64,000 nucleotides of DNA, from contig JAJYMC010000034.1 in assembly GCA_021787335.1 (NCBI GenBank), positions 1-64,000 on the forward strand, in the 5' to 3' direction. This DNA comes from Bacillota bacterium (GTDB lineage: Bacteria; Bacillota; Sulfobacillia; JAJYWN01; JAJZPE01). Numbering within the stretch: the stretch's first letter is position 1; every line of letters starts with the position of its first letter. A model generated the notes under the pieces. It had not been told where the DNA came from and ran no database searches. It saw nothing but the letters and a program-made list of their open reading frames with translations. The translations under genes and the position numbers were made by a program. Below are positions 25,377 through 34,586 of the stretch, one piece after another.

Positions 25377-26780
25377 GTGGGGATCCGCATCCATAACACC
25401 CTGACCCGCCGGAAAGAGGACTTTCGGCCCATCGAACCGGGCCACGTGGGGATCTATGTCTGCGGGCCGACGGTCTGGGACTACATGCACATCGGGAACG
25501 CCCGACCGTTCGTCTTCTTCGACGTCGTCCGGCGGTACCTCAGGTACCGCGGGTACATCGTCAGATACGTCCAGAACTTCACCGACGTCGACGATAAGAT
25601 CATCAACCGGGCCAACCAGCTCGGTCTCGACCCGATGGTCATGGCCGAAGACTACATCAAAGCCTACTTCGAGGATGCCGGGGCGCTGGGCGTCGCCGCC
25701 GCCGACGTCCACCCACGGGCCAGCCTGCACATCGAGGAGATCATTGCCATGGTCCAGGACCTCATCGCCAAGGGCTATGCCTACGAGATCGACGGGGACG
25801 TCTACTTCTCGGCGGCCAAGGACCCGCAGTACGGCTCACTTTCCGGGCAGTCCCTGGACGACCTGAAGGCCGGCGCAAGGGTCGAGATCGACGAGCGCAA
25901 ACGGGCCCCCGAGGACTTTGCCCTCTGGAAGAAGCAGAAACCGGGTGAACCGGCCTGGCCCAGCCCGTGGGGTCCGGGGCGTCCGGGCTGGCACATCGAG
26001 TGCTCGGCGATGGTCCGCGAACATCTTGGGCGAACGGCCGACATCCACGGGGGCGGGTCCGACCTCATCTTCCCGCATCACGAGAATGAAGCCGCCCAGA
26101 GCCGGGCGGCCAACGGGGCGCCCCTGGCCAACTACTGGGTCCACAACGCCTTTCTCAACATCGACGGGGAAAAGATGTCCAAGTCCCTGGGGAACTTCAT
26201 CGTCCCGCGGGAGATCATGAAGCGCTACCGTCCCGAGACCCTTCGCTTCTTCCTGCTCTCCGCGCACTACCGCAGCCCGTTGAACTTCACCGAGGACCAG
26301 CTGAAGGCGGCCGACGCTTCCCTCGAACGCCTCCACAACGCCCTCGCCGTGCTCGAGCAGTGGCAGGCGGTGACGTCGCGCGAGGTCATGGACGACGAGG
26401 AGCGGAAGCTCCTCGGGCGCCTGACGGCCCACCGCGAGCGGTTCATCGCCGCCATGGACGACGACTTCAACACGGCCGACGCCATCAGCGCCCTCTTCGA
26501 GCTGACCCGTGACGTCCACGCGACCATGGGGCCAGGGTCGTCCAAGGAACTGGTCGGCGCGGTCATCGGTCTCTACCACGAACTCGGGGACATCCTCGGG
26601 CTGCTGCGGCGGGAGGCGCCGGCGACTCTTGATGACGAGGTCGAGCGACTGATCACCGAGCGCCAGGAAGCCCGGCGCCGCCGCGATTGGGCCGAGTCCG
26701 ACCGCATCCGCGACGAACTGGCCGGTCGGGGCATCATCCTGGAGGACACCCCTCAGGGCATCCGCTGGAAGAGGAAGTGA
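25377..26780 (+). CDS. cysS: Cysteinyl-tRNA synthetase
   Basis: 467-residue class I aminoacyl-tRNA synthetase. HIGH-type motif HIGN (38-41), KMSKS (266-270), zinc ligands in YVCGPTV (Cys29), GWHIECSAM and HHENE, and a C-terminal anticodon-binding region with RRRRDWAESDRIRDEL. The GTG at 25377 follows AGGAGGTG by 6 bases. The open frame runs upstream through the T-box terminator, and those in-frame starts are not used. First gene of a unit with mrnC, thyX and rlmB. Confidence 0.97.
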   Translation: MGIRIHNTLTRRKEDFRPIEPGHVGIYVCGPTVWDYMHIGNARPFVFFDVVRRYLRYRGYIVRYVQNFTDVDDKIINRANQLGLDPMVMAEDYIKAYFEDAGALGVAAADVHPRASLHIEEIIAMVQDLIAKGYAYEIDGDVYFSAAKDPQYGSLSGQSLDDLKAGARVEIDERKRAPEDFALWKKQKPGEPAWPSPWGPGRPGWHIECSAMVREHLGRTADIHGGGSDLIFPHHENEAAQSRAANGAPLANYWVHNAFLNIDGEKMSKSLGNFIVPREIMKRYRPETLRFFLLSAHYRSPLNFTEDQLKAADASLERLHNALAVLEQWQAVTSREVMDDEERKLLGRLTAHRERFIAAMDDDFNTADAISALFELTRDVHATMGPGSSKELVGAVIGLYHELGDILGLLRREAPATLDDEVERLITERQEARRRRDWAESDRIRDELAGRGIILEDTPQGIRWKRK

Positions 26781-26784
26781 GGCC

Positions 26785-27186
26785 TTGCCTGAGCCCTTCG
26801 ATCCCTCGCTGCTCGCCCCGTTGGTCCTGGCCTACGTCGGGGACGCCGTCTTCGAGCTGGAAGTCCGGGCCGAACTGGTCCGGGCCGGCGTAGCCGACCC
26901 CGACGTCCTCCACCGGCGGGCGGTCTCCCAGGTCCGGGCCATCTCCCAGGCCCGCGCCTGGCGGGGGATCCGCGACCACCTGACGCCGAAAGAGGCGGCC
27001 ATCGCCCGGCGTGGACGGAACGCCAAGACGGGCCGCCACCCGCGCGGCACGACCAGCGAGGAGTATCACGACAGCACGGCCTTCGAGGCCCTGCTGGGCT
27101 ACCTCTACCTCAGCGGCCGGGCCGACCGGTTGAAGGAGATAATGGCTCTCGCGCGAATTATGGGCGAGGAAGAAGGGCCCAGATAG
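26785..27186 (+). CDS. mrnC: Mini-ribonuclease III
   Basis: 133 residues, a lone RNase III catalytic domain without dsRNA-binding domain: [16 protein letters not shown] carries the acidic active-site residue and [16 protein letters not shown] the second acidic motif. In Bacillus it matures 23S rRNA ends. TTG start, 4 bases after the cysS stop, with GAGGAAGTGAGG upstream. This cysS-mrnC-thyX-rlmB order is typical of Firmicutes. Confidence 0.94.
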   Translation: MPEPFDPSLLAPLVLAYVGDAVFELEVRAELVRAGVADPDVLHRRAVSQVRAISQARAWRGIRDHLTPKEAAIARRGRNAKTGRHPRGTTSEEYHDSTAFEALLGYLYLSGRADRLKEIMALARIMGEEEGPR

Positions 27187-27203
27187 CGCGGGGAGGAAGG
27201 CCG

Positions 27204-27941
27204 ATGAAGGTCAGACTGATGAGTCGCACCCCGGACCCGGAGCGGGCCGTGGCCCTGGCGGCCAGGCTGTGCTACTCGCCGGTCGGCGTCGACGAGCTCG
27301 AGGAGCGGATGAGCCGGGACGAGATGGCCCGGCTCATCCGGAGTGTCCTCCGGATGGGGCACCACTCGACCCTCGAGCATGCCTCCTTCGAGTTCGCCGT
27401 CGAGGGTGTCTCGCGGACCCTGACCCATCAACTGGTCAGACACCGCCTGGCCTCCTACTCGCAGCAGTCGCAACGCTACGTGACGATGAAAGACTTCCCG
27501 TACGTGGTGCCGCCGTCGGTCCGCCGAGCCCCGGCGGCGCTGGCCGCCTTCGAGGACGCCATGGCCAAGGCCGGGGGCGTCTATGAAGAGCTGATGCGGC
27601 TCGGGGTGCACAAAGAGGACGCGCGCTACGTACTACCCAACGCGGCCGAGACGAAGATCGTCATCACCATGAACGCCCGCGCCCTACTCCATTTCTTCGA
27701 ACTGCGCTGCTGCACCAGGGCCCAATGGGAGATCCGCACGCTGGCCTACCGGATGCTGAAAGAGGTCAAAGAGGTGGCCCCGCTGCTCTTCGAAAAGGCC
27801 GGCCCGCCCTGCACGTCGCTGGGGCAGTGCCGCGAGGGCAAGCTGTCGTGCGGCCGCATCAAACGCCTCAAGCGCGAGCGCCTCGATTTCGTCACCGCCC
27901 CGGTGGAGGGACGCGACGACGGTCAGGGACGCGGGGAATAG
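27204..27941 (+). CDS. thyX: Flavin-dependent thymidylate synthase
   Basis: 245 residues. The ThyX signature RHRxxSxxxxSQR is present as [13 protein letters not shown] (79-91), with [12 protein letters not shown] before it and [21 protein letters not shown] after it. Converts dUMP to dTMP using methylene-THF and FAD, so it draws on the folate pool handled by folD/fchA. ATG after GGGGAGGAAGG. A cysteine-rich stretch ([16 protein letters not shown]) near the C-terminus is a variation seen in some members. Confidence 0.96.
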   Translation: MKVRLMSRTPDPERAVALAARLCYSPVGVDELEERMSRDEMARLIRSVLRMGHHSTLEHASFEFAVEGVSRTLTHQLVRHRLASYSQQSQRYVTMKDFPYVVPPSVRRAPAALAAFEDAMAKAGGVYEELMRLGVHKEDARYVLPNAAETKIVITMNARALLHFFELRCCTRAQWEIRTLAYRMLKEVKEVAPLLFEKAGPPCTSLGQCREGKLSCGRIKRLKRERLDFVTAPVEGRDDGQGRGE

Positions 27942-27981
27942 GCCGTAACGGCCAGGGAGAAGCTAGAAAGGGTGGGGCTGC

Positions 27982-28743
27982 TTGGACGCCGAAGGCCGTG
28001 AACAGATCGAGGGCCGCAACCCGGTCATGGAAGCCCTTCTCGCCGGTCGAACCATCGACCGGCTTCTCGTCGCCGAAGGGACGGCCCCGGCCTTCCTCGA
28101 GAAGCTGAAGGCCCTGGCCGGACAGCGAAACGTGCGGATCGAGCTGGTCGACCGGGCCCGCCTCGACGGGCTGGCCAGGTCCCGCGCCCATCAGGGCGTG
28201 CTCGCCCTGGCGCCGACCCGCACCTACGCCGACGTCCACGACATCCTGACCCGGGCGACCCAGACGGACCCGGCCCTGGTCGTGGCCCTCGACGGCGTCG
28301 AGGATCCCCAGAACCTCGGGGCCATCGTGCGCTCGTGCGACGCCGCCGGCGCCCATGGCGTGGTCCTGACCGAGCGCCGCTCGGCGCCGCTTGGACCCGG
28401 AGCCGTCAAGGCCTCGGCCGGCGCCGTCGAGCACGTGCCCGTGGCCCGTGTGGTCAACCTCACCAGGACCCTGGAGGAACTGAAAGAGGCCGGGTTGTGG
28501 GTCTACGGGACCGACGGCCAGGGCGACCGGGTCTACAGCGAGGTCGACCTGACCGGCCCGGCCGTCATCGTCATCGGCGGAGAGGGGCGCGGCCTCTCCA
28601 GGCTCGTCAAGGAACGTTGCGACTTCCTGCTCCGCATCCCCATGTTCGGCCGGGTGAATTCCCTCAACGCGTCGGCCGCGGCGGCGGTCATCCTCTTCGA
28701 AGTCCGCCGTCAGCGCGGCGCGGCGGGACGACCGGCCCCATAG
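27982..28743 (+). CDS. rlmB: 23S rRNA (guanosine-2'-O)-methyltransferase, TrmH/SpoU family
   Basis: 253 residues: N-terminal L30e-like substrate-binding domain (REQIEGRNPVMEALLAG) and SPOUT domain with DGVEDPQNLGAIVRSCDAAG, VIGGEGRGLSRLV and IPMFGRVNSLNASAAAAVIL (knot and SAM site). TTG start after AAAGGGTGGGG. Methylates the ribose of a G in 23S rRNA. Followed closely by the VanW-family gene. Confidence 0.93.
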   Translation: MDAEGREQIEGRNPVMEALLAGRTIDRLLVAEGTAPAFLEKLKALAGQRNVRIELVDRARLDGLARSRAHQGVLALAPTRTYADVHDILTRATQTDPALVVALDGVEDPQNLGAIVRSCDAAGAHGVVLTERRSAPLGPGAVKASAGAVEHVPVARVVNLTRTLEELKEAGLWVYGTDGQGDRVYSEVDLTGPAVIVIGGEGRGLSRLVKERCDFLLRIPMFGRVNSLNASAAAAVILFEVRRQRGAAGRPAP

Positions 28744-28754
28744 GCCGGGAAGGA

Positions 28755-30233
28755 GTGTTTGGCATCGCTCATCCCCGCTTGCCCAGCCGGACGATGGCCA
28801 TCGTCCTTTTTGTTTTCCTCATCGCCCTGGCGCCGCTGGGCTACGTGGCCGGACCCGGGCTGGGCTGGGTGACCGAGGGGCTTCTCCTCAAGGGGAGGGT
28901 GGCCCCCGGTGCCTCGGTCATGGGCCAACCCCTCGGCGGGCTGAGCCGAGACGAGGCCGAGGGCGTCCTGCTGAAGATGGCCCGCGACTTCCGCCAGCGA
29001 CGCGTCGAACTTCGCTACGGAGCCAAGGTCTTTCAGGTCCGGATGCCGGACCTCGGCGTGAGCCTCGACGCCGAGGCTACGTTGGAGCGGGTCTGGGCCG
29101 TCGGCCGGGGCGGGGGGCTGGTCCCCCGGCTGCTCGCCGGAGCCAGGGCCCGGCGAGGGGGTGCGGTCGTCGACCCGGAGATCGGGATCGAGCCCGCCGT
29201 GCTTCACAACGGCCTCATCGAACTGTCCCGCCAGGTCGACCTGCAGCCCGTCAACGCCGCCCTCGACCAGGAGACCGGGCTCATCCGTCCCGGCAAGCCG
29301 GGCCGGCGGGTGGTCCTCGAGGCGGCCGAGAGGATGGTCCGCGAAATGGTCACCAAGGGTGCCCTGGGCGGGTCGCTGCAGGCGGAACTGCCCGTGGAGG
29401 GCCTCGCGCCCCGGGTGTCCATCAACGACCTGGCCGACCTCGACCGTCAGGTCATCGGCCGGTTCACGACGCACTTCGATCGCGGCGTCGTCGGCCGTTC
29501 CCACAACGTCGCCCGTGCCGCGGCGGCCATCGACGGTGAGGTCCTGCACCCCGGCGACACCTTCTCCTTCAACGAGACGGTCGGGCCGACCAACGCTGAA
29601 CGCGGCTACGAGGAAGCCCCCGAGCTGTTCAAGGGGAAGTTCATCACCGGCGTGGGCGGCGGGGCCTGCCAGGTCTCCTCGACCCTCTACAACTCGGTCC
29701 TCCTGGCCGGCCTGCAGGTCGTCGAGCGCTACAACCATTCCCGGGTCCTGGCCTACGTGGCCGCCGGGCGTGACGCGACGGTCAACTACGGCGGGGCCGA
29801 TTTTCGCTTCAAGAACAGCACGGCGTACCCGTTGCAGTTGCGGGCCACCGTCGCCGACGGGGCCCTCACCACGTGGTTCATCGGTCACCGCGACCCAGGC
29901 CCGGACGTCATCGTCCAGACCTTCGACCACGAGGAGATCAAGCCGGAGGTCCAGGAGACAGTCGATGAGTCGCTGGCGCCCGGACAACGCTACGTCGAAG
30001 AAGAGGGCGTGGCCGGGCTGAAGGTCACCGTGGCCCGCGTCTGGGTCGCCGACGGTGTCGAGGTCCGCCGGGAGATCGTTTCCCGCGATGTCTACCCGGC
30101 CTTTCCCGAAGTGGCCAAGGTCGGGCCAAAGCCGCCGGAACCGCCTACTGAGACGAACGCCCCGCCTTCGCCGGCCTCCAAACCGGAAAACGCAGGAAAA
30201 GAGACCAGCGAAACGGAGGAAAACGGACGCTAG
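28755..30233 (+). CDS. VanW-family exported or membrane-anchored protein
   Basis: About 492 residues. A hydrophobic N-terminal segment (MAIVLFVFLIALAPLGYVAG) is followed by peptidoglycan-binding-like repeats (GASVMGQPLGGLSRDEAEG...) and a VanW domain (HNVARAAAAIDGEVLHPGD, FSFNETVGPTNAERGY, GVGGGACQVSSTLYNSVLLAGL, ERYNHSRVLAYV). The proline/acid-rich tail ends EENGR. VanW proteins are cell-envelope proteins of unknown biochemical function. GTG 28755 sits on AAGGAG; ATG 28794 is an alternative, and the true start is uncertain. It occupies the position usually held by yacP between rlmB and sigH. Confidence 0.85.
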   Translation: MFGIAHPRLPSRTMAIVLFVFLIALAPLGYVAGPGLGWVTEGLLLKGRVAPGASVMGQPLGGLSRDEAEGVLLKMARDFRQRRVELRYGAKVFQVRMPDLGVSLDAEATLERVWAVGRGGGLVPRLLAGARARRGGAVVDPEIGIEPAVLHNGLIELSRQVDLQPVNAALDQETGLIRPGKPGRRVVLEAAERMVREMVTKGALGGSLQAELPVEGLAPRVSINDLADLDRQVIGRFTTHFDRGVVGRSHNVARAAAAIDGEVLHPGDTFSFNETVGPTNAERGYEEAPELFKGKFITGVGGGACQVSSTLYNSVLLAGLQVVERYNHSRVLAYVAAGRDATVNYGGADFRFKNSTAYPLQLRATVADGALTTWFIGHRDPGPDVIVQTFDHEEIKPEVQETVDESLAPGQRYVEEEGVAGLKVTVARVWVADGVEVRREIVSRDVYPAFPEVAKVGPKPPEPPTETNAPPSPASKPENAGKETSETEENGR

Positions 30234-30264
30234 AGCGGGAAAAGGCGGCAAAAACCATGTTGTC

Positions 30265-30294
30265 TTGACTTGTCGGGAATCGCTGGGTTATAAT
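30265..30294 (+). promoter_or_regulatory. Promoter of sigH
   Basis: TTGACT, 18-base spacer, TATAAT. Confidence 0.82.
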
Positions 30295-30296
30295 GA

Positions 30297-30417
30297 GTCT
30301 GTATTTCAGGACAGGCCTCGGCCTGCAGACGCGCAAGTGGCCTCCATAACTGCATTTGCGGCACCCCATATCAATTCAAAAGCGCAGCCTTTTTGAATTT
30401 TTTCGTTCTATATGGGG
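30297..30417 (+). promoter_or_regulatory. Structured leader of sigH with a terminator-like element
   Basis: First element: GTCTG...CAGAC enclosing CAGGCC/GGCCTG (30297-30339). Second element: outer CCCCATAT/ATATGGGG (30364-30371, 30410-30417) enclosing AATTCAAAA/TTTTGAATT (30373-30381, 30391-30399) followed by TTTT. The inner stem with its U-run looks like an attenuator; the outer stem would compete with it. Confidence 0.5.
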
Positions 30418-30508
30418 AGTTTGACGTTTCATCTCAGGCCGCCCGCACCTGACCACGCCTCGCCGAAGCCCTTAGTACAGAGCTTTCTGGACGCCGGAGG
30501 GATGGCCC

Positions 30509-31183
30509 GTGAGTGTCGAGGACCGCGAGATGTTCCATTACGACACCATGGTCGACGAGGAGATCGTCGAGTACGCCAGGGACGGCAACGACGGCGCCCT
30601 GGAGTTCCTCATAAACAAATACAAGAACTTCGTACGGGCCAAGGCGCGCTCTTATTTCCTCATCGGCGCCGACCGCGAGGACATCATCCAGGAAGGGATG
30701 ATCGGCCTCTACAAGGCCATCCGGGACTTCCGCAGCGACAAGCTGTCTTCTTTCCGGGCCTTCGCCGAACTCTGCATCACCCGCCAGATCATCACGGCCA
30801 TCAAGACGGCCACCCGGCAGAAGCACATCCCTCTGAACTCCTACGTCTCGCTGAACAAGCCGATCTACGACGAGGACTCCGACCGCACGTTGCTCGATGT
30901 CCTGTCGGGCTCGAAGATAACCGACCCGGAGGAGCTCATCATCAGCCGCGAGGAGTTCGGCGACATCGAGGAGAAGATGGGCGAGATCCTGAGCGACCTC
31001 GAGTGGAAGGTCCTCATGTCCTACCTCGACGGGAAGTCTTACCAGGAGATCGCGGTCGACCTCAAGCGTCACGTCAAGTCGATCGACAACGCGCTCCAGC
31101 GGGTCAAGCGTAAGCTCGAGCGCTATCTGGACAAGCGGAACGAGGCCGCCGAGGCCGAGAAGATCCGCAACGACGCGCACTGA
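30509..31183 (+). CDS. sigH: RNA polymerase sigma factor SigH
   Basis: 224 residues. Sigma-70 region 2 (DGNDGALEFLINKYKNFV, DREDIIQEGMIGLYKAIRDF) and region 4 (LSDLEWKVLMSYLDGKSYQEIAVDLKRHVKSIDNALQR) match the sporulation/stationary-phase sigma-H family. The position between rlmB and rpmG/secE is its conserved place in Firmicutes. It supports, but does not prove, that the organism can sporulate. GTG start follows GGAGGG by about 8 bases. The leader suggests regulation after transcription starts. Confidence 0.95.
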   Translation: MSVEDREMFHYDTMVDEEIVEYARDGNDGALEFLINKYKNFVRAKARSYFLIGADREDIIQEGMIGLYKAIRDFRSDKLSSFRAFAELCITRQIITAIKTATRQKHIPLNSYVSLNKPIYDEDSDRTLLDVLSGSKITDPEELIISREEFGDIEEKMGEILSDLEWKVLMSYLDGKSYQEIAVDLKRHVKSIDNALQRVKRKLERYLDKRNEAAEAEKIRNDAH

Positions 31184-31275
31184 AAAAAAGCAGGCGGGAC
31201 AAGCGCTGCGCGGTTTGGCCACGGGTTGCAAACGAGCCGCGCCTGTGTTATCATGTTCTTTGCCGATTCCAAGAG

Positions 31276-31347
31276 GCTGGCGTAGCTCAACGGTAGAGCA
31301 GCTGATTTGTAATCAGCAGGTTGCGGGTTCGAATCCCATCGCCAGCT
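31276..31347 (+). tRNA. tRNA-Thr (TGT)
   Basis: Acceptor GCTGGCG/CGCCAGC, anticodon loop TTTGTAA, T-loop GGTTCGAATCCC, discriminator T. First of a four-tRNA cluster; no encoded CCA. Confidence 0.96.
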
Positions 31348-31361
31348 CCGAAGTCAATCAT

Positions 31362-31445
31362 GGAGAGGTTCCCGAGCTGGCCAAAGGGGACAGACTGTAA
31401 ATCTGTTGGCGGACGCCTTCGGTGGTTCGAATCCACCCCTCTCCA
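31362..31445 (+). tRNA. tRNA-Tyr (GTA)
   Basis: 84 bases with a long variable arm. Acceptor GGAGAGG/CCTCTCC, anticodon loop CTGTAAA. Discriminator A; no encoded CCA. Confidence 0.96.
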
Positions 31446-31459
31446 CAAAGACGGTTCAT

Positions 31460-31536
<77 letters not shown>

Positions 31537-31566
31537 TTGCCGGCGCAAAGCCGCGCCGGCAGCCTC

Positions 31567-31639
<73 letters not shown>

Positions 31640-31643
31640 CAGC

Positions 31644-31674
31644 AAAGCCCCCAACCGTGGGGGCTTTAGTCTTA
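31644..31674 (+). terminator. Terminator of the tRNA cluster
   Basis: AAAGCCCCC/GGGGGCTTT stem, followed by AGTCTT. Confidence 0.82.
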
Positions 31675-31741
31675 CCACCCCGGGCGCGGCAAAACGAGGC
31701 CGGCCTTGCGTCTCCGGGCGGCCCGGGTACGGTCCCTCTCA

Positions 31742-31771
31742 TTGACAGTGCGCCATTAAGTGTGATAAACT
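31742..31771 (+). promoter_or_regulatory. Promoter of rpmG-trnW-secE-nusG
   Basis: TTGACA (31742-31747), 18-base spacer, TAAACT (31766-31771). Confidence 0.72.
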
Positions 31772-31838
31772 CTAACAGCGATTGTTCCCACAAAAGGAAT
31801 GCCCATGTGACCGGCCCCGGAGCGGAGGTGGCAACGAG

Positions 31839-31988
31839 ATGCGGGAGATTATCACCCTGGCCTGCAGTGAGTGCAAGCGTCGCAACTACACGACGATGAA
31901 GAACAAGAAGAACGATCCCAACCGGATCGAGCTCAAGAAGTACTGCAAGTACTGCCAGAAGCAGACCGTGCACAAGGAAACTAGATAA
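31839..31988 (+). CDS. rpmG: Ribosomal protein bL33, zinc-binding form
   Basis: 49 residues, [17 protein letters not shown] ... [11 protein letters not shown]. The two CxxC pairs identify the zinc-binding (C+) L33. ATG at 31839 follows GGAGGTGG; the open frame begins earlier at 31782 without a ribosome site. Sits before tRNA-Trp and secE-nusG, as in many Firmicutes. Confidence 0.96.
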   Translation: MREIITLACSECKRRNYTTMKNKKNDPNRIELKKYCKYCQKQTVHKETR

Positions 31989-32053
31989 AGCACCGGCGCC
32001 GTGGTATTATAAAGGGGCTGGAGAGTCCCGAGCGTACCGGGGGATCGGTACAT

Positions 32054-32127
32054 AGGCGCGTAGCTCCAATTGGTAGAGCGGCGGTCTCCAAAACCGCATG
32101 TTGGGGGTTCGAGTCCCTCCGCGCCTG
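32054..32127 (+). tRNA. tRNA-Trp (CCA)
   Basis: Acceptor AGGCGCG/CGCGCCT, anticodon loop CTCCAAA (CCA), discriminator G, no encoded 3' CCA. Located between rpmG and secE in the conserved order. Confidence 0.96.
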
Positions 32128-32196
32128 CAGTCGCTTCCTTTCTTTTTTGTTTAGGGCGGTATTTTGGGGCAGTCCAGCTGGAGGGTGTGAACCAGG

Positions 32197-32403
32197 TTGG
32201 CGAATGTCAAAGGGTGGCTCCCGGCCATCGCGCGGTTCTTCCGGGAAGTGCGGGCCGAACTGAAGAAGGTCATCTGGCCGACCCGCCGGGAGACCACGCT
32301 GTACACCGCCGTGGTCGTCGTCTCGGTGGCCTTTGTGGCCATCCTGATGTGGGTGGTGGACTCCATCTTCAGCAAGGCGTTGACCCTCTTACTAAAGGTT
32401 TGA
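32197..32403 (+). CDS. secE: Preprotein translocase subunit SecE
   Basis: 68 residues: amphipathic segment FFREVRAELKKVIWPTRRET, then a single transmembrane helix (TAVVVVSVAFVAILMWVVDSI). The WPTRxE motif is diagnostic. Partners SecY encoded near 58.5 kb. TTG start with GGAGGG some 12 bases upstream, a weak arrangement. Followed by nusG. Confidence 0.94.
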   Translation: MANVKGWLPAIARFFREVRAELKKVIWPTRRETTLYTAVVVVSVAFVAILMWVVDSIFSKALTLLLKV

Positions 32404-32445
32404 TGAGGGGGTGAGGGCGCCGCCACCGGCGGGCCCTTTCTTGAT

Positions 32446-32973
32446 ATGCCCGATAAGAACTGGTTCGTGGTCCACACGTACTCCGGTTACGAGAACAAAG
32501 TTAAGACGAACCTCGAGAAGAGGGTCGAGTCCATGGTCATGCAGGACAAGATCTTCCGCGTCCTCGTGCCCATGGAGGAAGAAGTCGAGATCAAGGAAGG
32601 CAAGAAGAAGATCACCAAGAAGAAGGTCTTCCCCGGCTACGTCCTGGTCGAGATGATCATGGACGACGACTCCTGGTATGTGGTCAGGAACACGCCCGGG
32701 GTGACCGGCTTCGTCGGTTCGGGGGCCAAGCCCATCCCCCTGCAGGACCCGGAGGTCCGGTCGATCCTGCGCCAGATGGGCATCGACGAGCCGCGGCCGA
32801 AGGTCACCTTCGAGCGCGGACAGAGCATCAAGGTGGCCGCCGGTCCGTTCGAGGGCTTCGTCGGCCAGATCGATGAGATAAACTACGAGAAGGGCAAGCT
32901 CAAGGTATTCATCTCGCTCTTCGGCCGGGAGACCCCGATCGAGTTGGATTTCGGCCAAGTGGAGAAGCTTTGA
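32446..32973 (+). CDS. nusG: Transcription termination/antitermination factor NusG
   Basis: 175 residues: NGN domain (NWFVVHTYSGYENKVKTNLE, KVFPGYVLVEM, VRNTPGVTGFVG) and a C-terminal KOW domain (VAAGPFEGFVGQIDEI). Binds RNA polymerase beta' and beta and couples transcription to translation through S10. Normal length. Confidence 0.97.
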   Translation: MPDKNWFVVHTYSGYENKVKTNLEKRVESMVMQDKIFRVLVPMEEEVEIKEGKKKITKKKVFPGYVLVEMIMDDDSWYVVRNTPGVTGFVGSGAKPIPLQDPEVRSILRQMGIDEPRPKVTFERGQSIKVAAGPFEGFVGQIDEINYEKGKLKVFISLFGRETPIELDFGQVEKL

Positions 32974-33014
32974 GCATTCGACCCGAGACGTTCTAGAGAG
33001 GTGTCCATAAGACC

Positions 33015-33440
33015 ATGGCCAAGAAGGTAGCAGCGGTCGTCAAGCTTCAGATCCAGGCGGGCAAGGCGACGCCGGCGCCCCCGGTCGGTTCGGCTCTTGG
33101 TCCCCACGGGATCAACATCCAGGCTTTCTGCAAGGAGTTCAACGAGAAGACGGCGCAGCAGGCCGGACTGATCATCCCGGTCGAGATCACCATCTTCGAG
33201 GACCGCTCCTTCACCTTCATCCTCAAGACCCCGCCGGCCGCCGTCCTTCTCAAGAAGGCCGCCGGTCTGGAGACCGCTTCGGGCGAGCCGAACAAGAAGA
33301 AGGTCGGCAAGGTCAGCCGGAGCGAGGTCAAGAAGATCGCTCAGCTGAAGATGCAGGACCTGAACGCGGCCAGCGTCGAAGCGGCCATGCGGATGGTCGA
33401 AGGGACCGCCCGCAGCATGGGCATCGAGATCGTCGACTGA
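33015..33440 (+). CDS. rplK: Ribosomal protein uL11
   Basis: 141 residues with the N-terminal [20 protein letters not shown] and LGPHGINI motifs and an RNA-binding C-terminal domain ([20 protein letters not shown]). Part of the GTPase-associated centre. Followed by rplA 80 bases later. Confidence 0.98.
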   Translation: MAKKVAAVVKLQIQAGKATPAPPVGSALGPHGINIQAFCKEFNEKTAQQAGLIIPVEITIFEDRSFTFILKTPPAAVLLKKAAGLETASGEPNKKKVGKVSRSEVKKIAQLKMQDLNAASVEAAMRMVEGTARSMGIEIVD

Positions 33441-33519
33441 CGGACGGGAGACCGCCCGTTTCAGCCATAGAAGTGGGAGGGCCTGACCGGCCCGCCTGAA
33501 CCACAGGAGGTCTACAATC

Positions 33520-34224
33520 ATGGCTCACGGTAAGCGCTACGAAGATTCACTGAAGATCGTCGACCGGACCAAGCTCTATGAGCCGGCCGAAGCGATGAAG
33601 CTGGTCAAGGAAACGGCCAAGGCCAAGTTCGACGAGACCGTCCAGCTCGCCATCAAGCTCGGGGTCGACCCGAAGCAGGCCGACCAGACGGTCCGTGGCG
33701 CCGTCGTCCTGCCGCACGGCACGGGCAAGAGCGTCCGCGTCCTGGTCTTCGCCAAGGGCGATAAGGCCAAGGAAGCCCAGGAGGCCGGCGGCGACTTCGT
33801 CGGCGCCGAGGATATGGTCCAGAAGATCGAGGGCGGCTGGCTTGACTTCGATGTCGCCGTCGCCACCCCCGACATGATGGGCACGGTCGGTAAGCTCGGC
33901 CGTATCCTCGGCCCCCGCGGCCTCATGCCGAACCCCAAGACCGGCACGGTCAGCATGGATGTCAAGAACGCCATCCGCGAGATCAAGGCCGGTAAGATAG
34001 AGTACCGCCTGGATAAGACGGCCATCATCCACGTCCCCATCGGCAAGGCTTCCTTCAGTCTGGAGGCCCTGAACGAGAACTTCGACGCCCTGATGGACGC
34101 CGTCGTCAAGGCCAAGCCGGCCGCGGCCAAGGGCCAGTACGTCAAGTCCGTGGCCGTCTCGGCGGCCATGGGTCCCGGCATCCGGATCAACCCGATGTCG
34201 GCCGCCGGTATCACTCCGGCCTGA
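33520..34224 (+). CDS. rplA: Ribosomal protein uL1
   Basis: 234 residues, full length, with [31 protein letters not shown] and [13 protein letters not shown]. Forms the L1 stalk; L1 commonly represses its own operon by binding mRNA. Start ATG after CAGGAGGT. Confidence 0.98.
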   Translation: MAHGKRYEDSLKIVDRTKLYEPAEAMKLVKETAKAKFDETVQLAIKLGVDPKQADQTVRGAVVLPHGTGKSVRVLVFAKGDKAKEAQEAGGDFVGAEDMVQKIEGGWLDFDVAVATPDMMGTVGKLGRILGPRGLMPNPKTGTVSMDVKNAIREIKAGKIEYRLDKTAIIHVPIGKASFSLEALNENFDALMDAVVKAKPAAAKGQYVKSVAVSAAMGPGIRINPMSAAGITPA

Positions 34225-34336
34225 GTCAGTCTTCAAGTGTGGGTGGGCCCAGGGTTCCGGTCTACCGGCGACCGCAAGGTCGCGGCGGCCGGGGCCCGGC
34301 CCGCCCTCGGTCTATCAGTCTGGATCAGGCGTGTGC

Positions 34337-34366
34337 TTGACTCGGAACGGTGGCCGATGGTAGAAT
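34337..34366 (+). promoter_or_regulatory. Promoter of rplJL
   Basis: TTGACT, 18-base spacer, TAGAAT, within the 362-base rplA-rplJ gap. Confidence 0.72.
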
Positions 34367-34371
34367 CAGGT

Positions 34372-34538
34372 CCGTAGAAACGAAAATCGCCAGGTTGCCT
34401 GTGCTCTAGACAGCAGGTGCCCCATTCGGGGCGTAAGCGCGCGAAAGCGCCGCCCGCCGAGGCCAGGGTGGTTCAGAGCTTTCATTTGGAGAGCTTCGAG
34501 CCCCCGTGCTGTCGAACAGCCGGGGGCTCTTTGTTTTG
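34372..34538 (+). promoter_or_regulatory. L10 leader RNA with intrinsic terminator
   Basis: The untranslated leader of rplJ contains several hairpins (GCCCC-ATTC-GGGGC; GCGC-GAAA-GCGC) and ends in a strong terminator, GAGCCCCCG...CGGGGGCTC followed by TTTGTTTT (34498-34538). This matches the known ribosomal L10 leader arrangement of Firmicutes, in which L10(L12)4 binding controls expression. Identified by position and structure, not by covariance search. Confidence 0.75.
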
Positions 34539-34586
34539 CTGTTCATGCCAGGCACCGGTGTCGGGGGGAGGTGGAGTAAAGGAAGC

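Noticed and set aside
31990-32053. Additional promoter before tRNA-Trp (TATTATAAA)
   Set aside because: A -10-like box is present but no acceptable -35 at the right distance; the rpmG promoter can serve the unit.
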